Positions 43,959-52,313 of a stretch of 64,000 bases of DNA are shown one piece after another; the stretch's first letter is position 1, and each line of letters begins with the position of its first letter. Position numbers and translations under genes: made by a program. The stretch spans positions 434,001 to 498,000 of the forward strand of contig CAYPIY010000002.1 in NCBI GenBank assembly GCA_964410965.1, in the 5' to 3' direction. Origin of the DNA: JBBIRG01 sp964410965 (GTDB lineage: Bacteria > CLD3 > SB21 > JBBIRG01). Under the pieces are notes generated by a model, which searched no databases, was not told where the DNA came from, and saw nothing but the letters and a program-made list of their open reading frames with translations.

Positions 43959-45316
43959 TTATTCTTTTCCAGCACAAACCTGTTGGAGGTTGAAACAAGG
44001 GATTTTAATTGTTCATAATCATCATATGTAAATCGTGAGTTTTTCATAGGGAAAAAAGATTTGTTTGTCAGCAAAGGTTCTTTCTCAAGTTCTGGTAAAA
44101 CGGATATATCTTTTTTCCATTCTGCGGTTCCGGGTATCGGTGAATAAGTAGACATGCTGATTCTGACGCCAAGATCACGGACAAACAGAATGCTTTCTTT
44201 TACGTTTTCCGGGGTCTGGCCTGATAAACCCATTAGCAGGTAAATTTTAATATCCTTTCTTGGAAACCCCGCTTCCTCAAGATACGTGATTGCGTTTATT
44301 AAATCAACATCGGATACTTTTTTCATATTGTCCTGCATTGTCTGATCGTTTGATTCAAAGCTCAGCCGTATCGTTTTAAAACCGCTAAGGACGATGAGTT
44401 GCGCCAGTTCACGATCAATGTATCTTGCAAACAAACCGTTTGGTGAGTGAAACCGGATGAAAATATTTTTACTGATGCAGGATCTCAGAACCGGCTTAAT
44501 ATGTTTCTCAGCGTTTGCGAACAATGCGTCATCATAAAAAGCGATATCGCGCAGATCCGTGTTTTCCGCGTAATGCAGAATTTCCCGAAAGACAGATTCC
44601 GGAGACCTCTGTACGAATGAACCATTCAGAACCCGTGTGGCGCAAAACGAACACTCGTAAGGACATCCCCGTGAGGTCAGGACGGCGGCGTGTCCGGTTT
44701 TATCGTAAAGATCATACGCCGGCATCGGCAGATCATCAACGTGTGAATAATTTTTTAAGGCAGTCGTTCCGAAATATACGCTAAGCCAGTCCACAACCTG
44801 ATTTTCAGATTGTCCCTTCATAACAATATCGGCGCCTGAATTGTGAACAGCGTGCTCATGAAACAACGTCGCGTAAATACCTCCGAGCACAACCGGAACT
44901 TCCGGCATGATTTCTTTACACATGCGGATAACCTCAAAAACGCCCTGATACCAGTAAGTCATGATTGATGTGATCATGACCGCGTCAACAGAATTATTTC
45001 TATGAATCAGCTCAATGCGCTTGCGGAGAGTGTCCCCCGGGATGCCGTACCGGTAATAGTTCCGGGGAATCGACCTGAATACATCCGGTTTTGTTGTTAC
45101 TTCTTTATAATAATGCCCGTCATGATACGCGCGTTGTTTTGTTACGGCAACTAAACTCTCATCCCAGCGATTCATCGCATCGATTAAATGGACATTACAG
45201 CTTTGGTCACGAAGCACTGCGGCAATATAAAGCAATCCAAGCGGCTTTGACCAGAGATCATAAGCTGAGAAATCATATACCGGCGGATTGATGAGAAGAA
45301 TTGCTGGTCTTTTCAT
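43955..45316 (-). CDS. B12-binding-domain radical SAM protein
   Basis: The 453 residues have a cobalamin-binding Rossmann fold at the N-terminus (about 1-180; LLINPPVYDFSAYD, GGIYATLFHEHA) and a radical SAM barrel with CPYECSFC (about 216-223) holding the [4Fe-4S] cluster. Such enzymes catalyse methylations and ring rearrangements; this gene gives no clue to its substrate, and it is not an obvious member of a named pathway. It is first in the minus-strand string and shares the upstream region with the SAM-regulated metK, which makes its SAM. A promoter with perfect TATAAT lies only five bases ahead of the start codon. Confidence 0.88.
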   Translation of the reverse strand: MKRPAILLINPPVYDFSAYDLWSKPLGLLYIAAVLRDQSCNVHLIDAMNRWDESLVAVTKQRAYHDGHYYKEVTTKPDVFRSIPRNYYRYGIPGDTLRKRIELIHRNNSVDAVMITSIMTYWYQGVFEVIRMCKEIMPEVPVVLGGIYATLFHEHAVHNSGADIVMKGQSENQVVDWLSVYFGTTALKNYSHVDDLPMPAYDLYDKTGHAAVLTSRGCPYECSFCATRVLNGSFVQRSPESVFREILHYAENTDLRDIAFYDDALFANAEKHIKPVLRSCISKNIFIRFHSPNGLFARYIDRELAQLIVLSGFKTIRLSFESNDQTMQDNMKKVSDVDLINAITYLEEAGFPRKDIKIYLLMGLSGQTPENVKESILFVRDLGVRISMSTYSPIPGTAEWKKDISVLPELEKEPLLTNKSFFPMKNSRFTYDDYEQLKSLVSTSNRFVLEKNK

Positions 45317-45321
45317 AAAGG

Positions 45322-45349
45322 ATTATAAAAACTTATAAGTCATATTCAA
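45322..45349 (-). promoter_or_regulatory. Putative promoter of the radical SAM gene, close to the start codon
   Basis: On the minus strand TTGAAT (45349-45344), 16 bases, then TATAAT (45327-45322). The ATG at 45316 begins only five bases further, so transcription would start at or inside the start codon: a possible leaderless mRNA. The N-terminal PAILLINPP motif is needed for the fold, so a later start is unlikely. Confidence 0.45.
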
Positions 45350-45379
45350 ACTTAAAAATACTTAAAAAACAACTCAATA

Positions 45380-45408
45380 TTGACAATGAATGAATTTTAT
45401 ACTATAAT
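45380..45408 (+). promoter_or_regulatory. Consensus sigma-70 promoter of the metK leader
   Basis: Perfect TTGACA (45380-45385), 17-base spacer, perfect TATAAT (45403-45408). The start of transcription should be near 45415, about 28 bases ahead of the riboswitch. Being unregulated at the promoter fits control by attenuation. Confidence 0.85.
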
Positions 45409-45442
45409 TGATTTAACTGTTATTTGACATAGACTCTTTTTT

Positions 45443-45563
45443 CTTATCCAGAGCGGTGAAGTGACCGGCACTATGAAACCGCAGCAACCGTTCCGAATTT
45501 CGGAAGACCAGGTGCTAATTCCGGTTCTGAATGTAGATTACATTCAGATGAAGATGAGATAAG
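45443..45563 (+). ncRNA. SAM-I (S-box) riboswitch
   Basis: P1 is CTTATC (45443-45448) with GATAAG (45558-45563). The conserved kink-turn and SAM-binding parts are present: AGAGCGGTGA, CTATGAAACCGC, GCAACC and the diagnostic AGGTGCTAATTCC. P3 is TTCCGAA/TTCGGAA and P4 is CTGAATGTA/TACATTCAG. It senses S-adenosylmethionine and lies 130 bases ahead of metK, whose product is SAM: feedback control. An intrinsic terminator follows at 45582. Confidence 0.94.
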
Positions 45564-45581
45564 TATGATACCATTATGCTT

Positions 45582-45613
45582 ACCTCTTCGGAATTTTCTG
45601 GAAGAGGTTTTTA
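45582..45613 (+). terminator. Riboswitch expression-platform terminator
   Basis: ACCTCTTC (45582-45589) pairs with GAAGAGGT (45601-45608), followed by a T-rich run. The rival antiterminator pairs the 3' strand of P1 plus flank (45553-45563) with 45579-45589 at nine of eleven positions. SAM binding locks P1, frees the terminator arm and should stop transcription before metK. Confidence 0.85.
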
Positions 45614-45692
45614 ATTTATAGCCATTAGTTTTAGGATATAAAAAACAGAAACGTAAATAAATAATAATTCATTAAACAGAAAGGTCACAATT

Positions 45693-46832
45693 ATGACAAA
45701 ATTTCTCTTCACTTCCGAATCGGTCGCGGAAGGCCATCCCGATAAAGTCGCCGATCAGATCAGCGATGCGATTCTTGACGCGATGTTAACTCAGGACATC
45801 AACAGCCGCGTTGCTTGCGAAACACTCGTTACTACCGGTTTAGTCGTTATCAGCGGCGAAGTCACCACGAATGCGTATGTGGACGTACAGGAATTGGTAC
45901 GTGAAACTATCCGGCGCATTGGGTACACAAAAGACGCTTACCGTTTTGACTGCGATTCATGCGGCGTGATTTCTTCCATTCACCAGCAGTCCCAGGATAT
46001 CGCGCAGGGAGTGGATACGGGCGGCGCGGGCGACCAGGGTATGATGTTCGGATTCGCTTGTAACCAGACTCCGGAACTGATGCCTGCGACAATCCAGTAT
46101 TCGCATCAGATCATGAAAAAAATCGCTAACATCCGCCGGGAAGGAAAAAACATGACCTACCTGCGCCCCGACGGAAAATGCCAGGTCACTATCGAATACG
46201 ATGAAAAGAAAAAACCGATCCGTGTGCATACCGTTGTCATTTCCAATCAGCATGATCCGGAAGCGACACAGTCAAAGATCAAAGATGATATGATTAATCA
46301 TGTGGTGAAAGCGGTCATTCCGAATCACCTGCTTGACGGAAACACAATTTATCATGTGAATCCGACTGGGAATTTTGTTATCGGTGGCCCGCACGGGGAT
46401 ACGGGACTCACCGGAAGAAAAATCATTGTTGATACATACGGCGGATGGGGCGCGCACGGCGGCGGAGCGTTTTCCGGCAAGGATCCCACGAAAGTCGACC
46501 GCAGCGCGGCTTACGCGGCAAGATACATCGCCAAGAATATTGTCGCCGCGGGTATCGCGGAAGAATGCCTCATTCAGGTCGCGTACGCGATCGGCGTGGC
46601 CCAGCCCGTCTCCGTCAATATCAACACCTACGGAACGGGCAAACTACCGGATGAGCGTATCGCTGATTTCATTTTAAAAAACGTGGACCTGACGCCAAAA
46701 TCCATTATAACGCGTTTTGATCTCCGCAAGCCGATCTATGAAAAAACAGCGGCGTATGGTCATTTCGGCCGGGTAGAATTCAGCTGGGAAAAAACCGATC
46801 TGGCTGAACTGTTTAAAAAGAATATCGGTTAA
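45693..46832 (+). CDS. metK: S-adenosylmethionine synthetase
   Basis: MetK makes SAM from methionine and ATP. The 379 residues begin MTKFLFTSESVAEGHPDKVADQ, with the ATP-binding GAGDQGMMFGFA and the P-loop-like GGGAFSGKDPTKVDRSAAY, all intact; the length is slightly short of the common 384-400. AGAAAGGTCACA precedes the ATG. It is controlled by the SAM-I riboswitch upstream and ends at a bidirectional terminator. Confidence 0.97.
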   Translation: MTKFLFTSESVAEGHPDKVADQISDAILDAMLTQDINSRVACETLVTTGLVVISGEVTTNAYVDVQELVRETIRRIGYTKDAYRFDCDSCGVISSIHQQSQDIAQGVDTGGAGDQGMMFGFACNQTPELMPATIQYSHQIMKKIANIRREGKNMTYLRPDGKCQVTIEYDEKKKPIRVHTVVISNQHDPEATQSKIKDDMINHVVKAVIPNHLLDGNTIYHVNPTGNFVIGGPHGDTGLTGRKIIVDTYGGWGAHGGGAFSGKDPTKVDRSAAYAARYIAKNIVAAGIAEECLIQVAYAIGVAQPVSVNINTYGTGKLPDERIADFILKNVDLTPKSIITRFDLRKPIYEKTAAYGHFGRVEFSWEKTDLAELFKKNIG

Positions 46833-46847
46833 TCCGTACGATCTAAT

Positions 46848-46886
46848 AAAAAAGGCTGATCCGTTTGCGATCAGCCTTTTTTTATT
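46848..46886. terminator. Bidirectional terminator between metK and the convergent dehydrogenase
   Basis: GGCTGATC (46854-46861) pairs perfectly with GATCAGCC (46869-46876); A-run on the left and T-run on the right make it work in both directions. It separates metK (plus) from the gene ending at 46898 (minus). Confidence 0.9.
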
Positions 46887-46897
46887 TTTACAATCGT

Positions 46898-49800
46898 TTA
46901 TTTAAACGCTTTTTCCAGAATACCGTCGCCGCTTAATTTAAGACGTGAGAAGTAATCCGGTACGGGTTTGCCCAGGAGATGGTCAACGTACAGTTTGGCG
47001 ATATACTGACCCAGCATGAAGCCCTGTCCGCGCAGGCCAAGAAATAAACCAAGTTCAGGATCAACAATCATCCTTGGTTCAATGTAATAGCCCGACCAGA
47101 CCGCCTGGAATCCTGCGGAAGATAATTCAGGGATCCAGTCGACAAAGGTTTCCGCAGCGATTTCTATGAATTCCTTCGAATTGATCTTTAAATTTTTATC
47201 CGTTTCCGCCGGGTCCACTGCCGGAGACGCGCAGCCGATGATCTGCCCTGTCACAGCCAGCTGCTGACCGTAAACAGCGACAAATCCTTTGTATCTTCGG
47301 CGGTCAATCATCATGTGCAGGGGTTCGCCGTTGACACCCATCATCGGCAGTCTCCGGGTTATAAACGCCTGATGCCGCACCGGATATAGTCCCGTGTCGA
47401 TATCCAGCTGGCGGGCAAATTTGTTTCCTTCAGGACCGAGTGCGTTTATAAATAATTCCGTATGAAATTCAATCACTTCTTTGCTGTGTAATTGAACCAG
47501 TACTTTGTAAGTCTTACCGGTTTTTGTAACATTAATGAGCTGGCTGTCCTCAAAGACCTGCCCGCCTTTTTCCGTTCCTATGTTCCGGATAAAATCGATG
47601 ACTTTTCCGGGTGTCGCCTGCCAGCAGTTTTTTGTTATCAGCGCGGCGGAATATTTTTTCAGATCCGGATTGAAATAGGGGGAAATTTCTTTCTTAAAAT
47701 CTTTCGGCGCGACCATCCGTGCGTCCTGCCACGCCATGGACGCTTCCAGCGCTTTGTAGGAGTCTTCGTCATGGGCGAAATTAATGTAACGGATAAGCCG
47801 GAAATCGATGTCATGCTGCGTTTGCAGTTCCTGGAATATTTCCAGATTTTTTGAGGCGATATCCGATAATTCCGGAACACTGAACGCCGGACGTCCGCCC
47901 GCGATATTCCGCCATGACGCGCCATGTCCGTAATTGACCAGAACCGGATTCAGTCCTGCCTCCGACAAATACCTGAATAACGCGCTTCCGCCGATCCCGC
48001 CGCCAGCGACAAACGACTGCACTTTCACGGTCTTAATGTCCTTGTTATGAATGACCACGGTTTCTCTCTGATTCCGCGGATACAGCTCACCCATCGCAAG
48101 CTGGCTGGACAACGGTCCGCGGGGCGTTGGCTCGCCCACGAGTGAAATATTAATTCCCTGCAAACGTTGTTTCAGTCGTTTGATGCACCGCTTTCCCCTG
48201 CATGCGCCCATGCCCAGACGCGTCGTATGTTTAATTTCATCCACTGAAATGTAATGCCGGTTACCGATCACATCCAGTATTTCATCCATCTTGACGTCAT
48301 CGCAGTGACAGATGTAGGACACGGATTCCACTTTGGCGTCATTCGGCTTGAACTGAACCGGTTCCGGATACTGATCTTTCAGAATGAAGCCGCGTACGGC
48401 AATCAGGTCATCTCCGTGAACATCCACAGACTTTACTCGCGCGATATCCGTTTTGTTGGGTTTTTTCAGGATTTTTTCGATAACGCCTTCGCCTAGTTTT
48501 TTGCCGTTATTATCGACCAGAAAAACCGGCGATAGTTCTTTCGCGGAATATTCAATCGGAAGGAAGAGCCAGTCTTTTGGAATGTTGTAACCGAAGATCG
48601 CAAGGCCCGGGCACTGATAAACACACTCCATGCAGCCGATGCACTTATTGAAATCAAGATGAGGATAATCGCTCGTCGAAGGTTTGAGGATCGCGCCGTG
48701 CGGACAGGCGAACTGGCAGGGATTACAGGCGAAACCGTACAAACAATCGATGATTACAAAAGGTTTCTTTTTCCGGTCCTCGCCGGGTTTTTCCGGTTCC
48801 TCGATAATTTTCACTGGGTGCTGCTGGGAATCGATGTATTCCTTGGAAACATTCAGAAAATCATTATAGGAATACTTGTCTCCGATATCCTCAAGAATTT
48901 CGTAAGCGACCTGTTTGCCGCGCAACACGGCGCTTGTGCCTTCGCCGATGCGGATCGCGTCGCCAGCCCCGAAACATCGCCTGCCGAATACTTCCTCGCC
49001 CTTGACGAGCAGCGCGTTATCAGGAACCAGTCCGGTGCAGATGTTGATCGCGTCGATTCCGTCGATGATTTTCTCGGTTCCGGGAACCGGTTTGAAGTTC
49101 TTTGCCTCGGCTACCACGGCCCCTGTGATGCCGTCGCGTTTTTCATTCGGAATGGCTTTAAGAATGGTATGCGACAATAATACGGGAATGCCTAGTCGTC
49201 GGACGCGGTTAGCCTGAACGGGAAATCCTCCCTCAAACGGCTGAGCTTCGATAATAGCTTTTACATGTGCGCCTGCCTGCATGAGCTGATAAGACGTAAG
49301 ATAGCCGATGTTGCCTGCGCCGACCGTCAGTACATTCTTACCCAGCAGGGTCAGTTCAGTATTCATCATTTTCTGAACAACCGCGGCAGTGTAGACACCC
49401 GGCAAATCGTCATTTTCAAACGTCGGCATAAACGGAACCGCTCCCGCCGCGACAACAAGGTAATCGGCGTCCACATAATAAATCTCTTCCGTCATAATAT
49501 TTTTGATCGCGATGCGCCGGTGTTCCAGGATATCCCAAACGGTTGAATTCAGAAAAATCCCTCTATGATCGTCACCCGCCAGTGTTTTCGCAATGTCAAA
49601 TCCTCGCATACCGCCGAATTTTTTTTCTTTCTCGAAGAAAAAAAACTGATGAGTCTGCATGTTGAACTGACCGCCGATCTGCTCGTTGTTGTCCACAACG
49701 ATATTGTCGACATTATGCTGATTCAGAATTTCCCGCGCGGCAAGCCCGGCGGGACCCGCCCCGATGATGACCGCTGTGGTTTTATAAATTGTAACCGGCT

Positions 49801-50122
49801 CATCCTGCCTGAACACCATCGGTGAAGGAGTGTAATCTTTGGGAATTTCACGAACGTCCTTAACATGATCTATTTTGGTGATGCATATACGGCGGATCTG
49901 GCCGTCCACCATCATTTCACAGGCGCCGCATTTTCCGATACCGCATTCCAGACTGCGATTACGGTTTGTCAGACTGTGGCTGTGAACCGGGTATCCGGCC
50001 TGGTGCAGCGCGGCGGCAATCGTGAAGCCTTTTTCACCTTGTACCGGACTGCCTTCGTAAAGAAATGTGATGATATCCGGTTTCGGAATATCAAGGATGG
50101 GGTGTTCGGAAATTTTATACAT
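46898..50122 (-). CDS. Single-chain HcnABC-like Fe-S flavoprotein dehydrogenase with inserted ferredoxin
   Basis: The 1074-residue protein fuses modules normally encoded by two to four genes. Order: HcnA-like [2Fe-2S] domain (about 17-95; C60, C65, C68, C80); HcnB-like FAD/NAD(P)-type flavoprotein (about 113-435; GAGPAG, GAGNIG); two [4Fe-4S] motifs (about 460-510; CNPCQFACP, CIGCMECVYQCP); BFD-like [2Fe-2S] domain (C605, C607, C641, C646); and an HcnC/sarcosine-oxidase-type D-amino-acid-oxidase fold (about 700-1060; AGGGIGG). Relatives oxidise glycine to HCN, D-hydroxyproline, opines, sarcosine or L-proline in archaea. The likely role is oxidation of an amino or imino acid with electrons passed along the clusters, but substrate and acceptor are unknown. 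Monocistronic, with a 226-bp upstream gap. Confidence 0.85.
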   Translation of the reverse strand: MYKISEHPILDIPKPDIITFLYEGSPVQGEKGFTIAAALHQAGYPVHSHSLTNRNRSLECGIGKCGACEMMVDGQIRRICITKIDHVKDVREIPKDYTPSPMVFRQDEPVTIYKTTAVIIGAGPAGLAAREILNQHNVDNIVVDNNEQIGGQFNMQTHQFFFFEKEKKFGGMRGFDIAKTLAGDDHRGIFLNSTVWDILEHRRIAIKNIMTEEIYYVDADYLVVAAGAVPFMPTFENDDLPGVYTAAVVQKMMNTELTLLGKNVLTVGAGNIGYLTSYQLMQAGAHVKAIIEAQPFEGGFPVQANRVRRLGIPVLLSHTILKAIPNEKRDGITGAVVAEAKNFKPVPGTEKIIDGIDAINICTGLVPDNALLVKGEEVFGRRCFGAGDAIRIGEGTSAVLRGKQVAYEILEDIGDKYSYNDFLNVSKEYIDSQQHPVKIIEEPEKPGEDRKKKPFVIIDCLYGFACNPCQFACPHGAILKPSTSDYPHLDFNKCIGCMECVYQCPGLAIFGYNIPKDWLFLPIEYSAKELSPVFLVDNNGKKLGEGVIEKILKKPNKTDIARVKSVDVHGDDLIAVRGFILKDQYPEPVQFKPNDAKVESVSYICHCDDVKMDEILDVIGNRHYISVDEIKHTTRLGMGACRGKRCIKRLKQRLQGINISLVGEPTPRGPLSSQLAMGELYPRNQRETVVIHNKDIKTVKVQSFVAGGGIGGSALFRYLSEAGLNPVLVNYGHGASWRNIAGGRPAFSVPELSDIASKNLEIFQELQTQHDIDFRLIRYINFAHDEDSYKALEASMAWQDARMVAPKDFKKEISPYFNPDLKKYSAALITKNCWQATPGKVIDFIRNIGTEKGGQVFEDSQLINVTKTGKTYKVLVQLHSKEVIEFHTELFINALGPEGNKFARQLDIDTGLYPVRHQAFITRRLPMMGVNGEPLHMMIDRRRYKGFVAVYGQQLAVTGQIIGCASPAVDPAETDKNLKINSKEFIEIAAETFVDWIPELSSAGFQAVWSGYYIEPRMIVDPELGLFLGLRGQGFMLGQYIAKLYVDHLLGKPVPDYFSRLKLSGDGILEKAFK

Positions 50123-50348
50123 AAAATCGTCTTTCTGTATGGAGTGTTTATTTCAAACGCGCCCAATTTGATAAACAGAGGTCATTAAGTCAATGATTTT
50201 TATCAGACTTTCGGAATTAAGTTATTACGGAAGATTCTGACAAAAAATAAATTTGTTTGTTTTGTTTTTTTATTATATTGCGCGTATCCGTTTGTGGAAT
50301 TAGGTTTATGTTCAAGATAACGATTTAGTTGATGAATTACTTAGATAA

Positions 50349-50732
50349 ATGATTAGTATTGATACAATCAGAAATTATTGTCTGTCAAAACCTTTCGTGA
50401 GCGAGTCTTTTCCGTTCGACGAAACAACGCTGGTGATCAAAGTCAGGGATAAAATGTTTCTGCTGATGAATCTTGAACCGCCAGTCAGCATAAATGTAAA
50501 ATGTGATCCGGAACGGGCGGTTGAATTAAGGGAAAAGCATTCTTTTGTCGAGCCCGGATATCACATGAATAAAAAACACTGGAACACCATCCGCCTGGAC
50601 GAGCCGGTTCCGGAGAAAGATCTGTTTGAGTGGATTGATCATTCATATGACCTCGTGTTTAAAAAATTGCCTGTAAAATCGGGCACTGCAATAAAAAATA
50701 AATTATCAAATAAATCAGGACGCAAAAAATGA
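50349..50732 (+). CDS. MmcQ/YjbR family protein
   Basis: A 127-residue protein of the MmcQ/YjbR (CyaY-like fold) family: N-terminal MISIDTIRNYCLSKP, then SFPFDETTLVIKVRDKMF, and GYHMNKKHWNTI, all characteristic. Often described as DNA-binding from structure, with no settled function. The tail after residue 105 is Lys-rich. Its TGA overlaps the ATG of terC by four bases, so the two are translationally coupled. Confidence 0.88.
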   Translation: MISIDTIRNYCLSKPFVSESFPFDETTLVIKVRDKMFLLMNLEPPVSINVKCDPERAVELREKHSFVEPGYHMNKKHWNTIRLDEPVPEKDLFEWIDHSYDLVFKKLPVKSGTAIKNKLSNKSGRKK

Positions 50733-51667
50733 TCTGGTGGTGGCTTTTTTTCGGGATCGTGTTTTTAGGGCTGTTGTTTGTTGATCTTATATTACGGCGC
50801 AAAGACCATGTTATCAACATTAAGGAAGCCCTGCTGTGGAGCGGAATCTTTATCGCCGTTGCGCTGATTTTTAACGTCTTCGTTTATATCTGGTATGATC
50901 ACGAAAAAGCCTTTCAGTTTCTGACGGCTTATGTTATTGAAAAATCGCTCAGCGTGGACAATATTTTTGTTTTCCTGATGATTTTCACCTATTTCAAGGT
51001 TCCCCAGCAATACGAACATAAGGTTCTTTTCTGGGGAATAATGGGGGCAATTCTGATGCGGGCGATTTTTATTTTTGCGGGGATAGCCCTGCTTCAGATG
51101 TTTCACTGGATTCTTTATGTATTCGGTGTTTTTCTGATTATTACCGGCGCGAAAATGGCCTTCAAGTCAGATGAGGAAATTCACCCTGAAAAGAATTTTA
51201 TTCTGAGGTTATTCAGGAAATTTGTTCCTGTTACGAAAGATTATCAGAACGGCCATTTTTTCATCCGGCAGGGTAAGTATTTCGCGGCTACGCCGTTGTT
51301 CGTTGTGCTTATCGCCATTGAGACGACGGACCTTATTTTCGCAATCGATTCGATTCCGGCAGTACTGGCCATTAGCAGCGATCCCTTCATTGTCTACACT
51401 TCGAACATTTTCGCCATTCTGGGACTGAGGGCTTTATACTTCGCACTTGCGGGTTTTATGAAACTGTTTCAATATCTTCATTACGGCTTATCTCTCATAC
51501 TCGTGTTTATCGGAGTAAAGATGCTGCTTCCGGAAGAGTATAAGATTCCGATTCCTGTTGTTCTTGGGCTGATTGTAGGCATATTGATATTGTCCATACT
51601 GCTGTCGCTCTGGCTCCCGAAAAAAGACAGTCATGTTTCAGAGAAAGCCGAAACGGATAAAAAATAA
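50729..51667 (+). CDS. TerC family integral membrane protein
   Basis: A 312-residue polytopic protein with about nine helices. Membrane acid residues of the TerC/Alx family are present: EKSLSVDNIFVFL and IETTDLIFAIDSIPA. Relatives export manganese (Alx, MeeF/MeeY) or supply metal to exoenzymes, or were named for tellurite resistance. With mntP in the same window this may be part of manganese handling; that is inference. The C-terminus is soluble and charged. Confidence 0.92.
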   Translation: MIWWWLFFGIVFLGLLFVDLILRRKDHVINIKEALLWSGIFIAVALIFNVFVYIWYDHEKAFQFLTAYVIEKSLSVDNIFVFLMIFTYFKVPQQYEHKVLFWGIMGAILMRAIFIFAGIALLQMFHWILYVFGVFLIITGAKMAFKSDEEIHPEKNFILRLFRKFVPVTKDYQNGHFFIRQGKYFAATPLFVVLIAIETTDLIFAIDSIPAVLAISSDPFIVYTSNIFAILGLRALYFALAGFMKLFQYLHYGLSLILVFIGVKMLLPEEYKIPIPVVLGLIVGILILSILLSLWLPKKDSHVSEKAETDKK

Positions 51668-51710
51668 TTTTTTTTTTCATATTGTATCTGACCTCCTGAA
51701 TTTGTAATAT

Positions 51711-51749
51711 TTGCCGGCAGGAAAGATTTTGCAGGTTTTCTTCCGGCAA
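51711..51749. other. Imperfect hairpin in the terC downstream gap
   Basis: TTGCCGG (51711-51717) pairs with CCGGCAA (51743-51749) and, across one mismatch, AGGAAA (51719-51724) with TTTTCT (51736-51741). No T-run follows on the plus strand. It could be a terminator acting with other factors or a processing site; the function is not clear. Confidence 0.35.
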
Positions 51750-51895
51750 GCTTTCCCGGGTTGAACGCCAATCTTCTTTGTTTTTTGAATACCAGAAGTT
51801 TTTGACATTCTAGATGGGAATGACAAAAAGGATTTTTAATCAATCGATACCGTAATCCGTCCGGATTATGAAAAATATGCATCAAGGAGAGATTT

Positions 51896-52297
51896 ATGAG
51901 TAAAGATATGCTGATCCTGGAATTATCATGTCCGCACTGCAAAGCGGTTCTGACGGAGGGCAAGCGGGTACATCTCGACGCGTACATCAAAGAAACTCAC
52001 GAAGACGGCGAATTATACTTAAGCGCGGTTTTCGGGGATTATGCCATTGAAACGGATCTGAAAATACCCGATCAAGCCGTCGCCGATTTCCGTTGTCCAC
52101 AGTGCGATAACAGCCTGATGCTGTCGACCGCCTGCAATCTGTGCCGCGCACCGATGGCTTCGCTGTCCATCACCAGCGGCGGATATCTTGAGTTCTGTTC
52201 CCGGAAAGGCTGTAAAGGGCACGCATTGGGAGGATTTGGCGATATCGACCAGATGATGGGCCTCATGAATAAAATGTTCAATACTCCTCACGACTAG
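51896..52297 (+). CDS. Zinc-ribbon-like hypothetical protein of the NuoEF-type operon
   Basis: I do not recognise the family. The 133-residue soluble protein has eight cysteines in four pairs: C12/C15 (CPHC), C67/C70 (CPQC), C80/C83 (CNLC) and C101/C106, enough for two zinc ribbons. A short acidic/Met-rich tail (QMMGLMNKMF) follows. AAGGAGAG precedes the ATG. It stands 16 bp before the NuoE-like gene and is first in the four-gene string, so it may help assembly or regulation of that enzyme, or be an added redox-metal subunit; none of this is proved. Confidence 0.7.
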   Translation: MSKDMLILELSCPHCKAVLTEGKRVHLDAYIKETHEDGELYLSAVFGDYAIETDLKIPDQAVADFRCPQCDNSLMLSTACNLCRAPMASLSITSGGYLEFCSRKGCKGHALGGFGDIDQMMGLMNKMFNTPHD

Positions 52298-52313
52298 CAA
52301 AGGATACAAGGAA

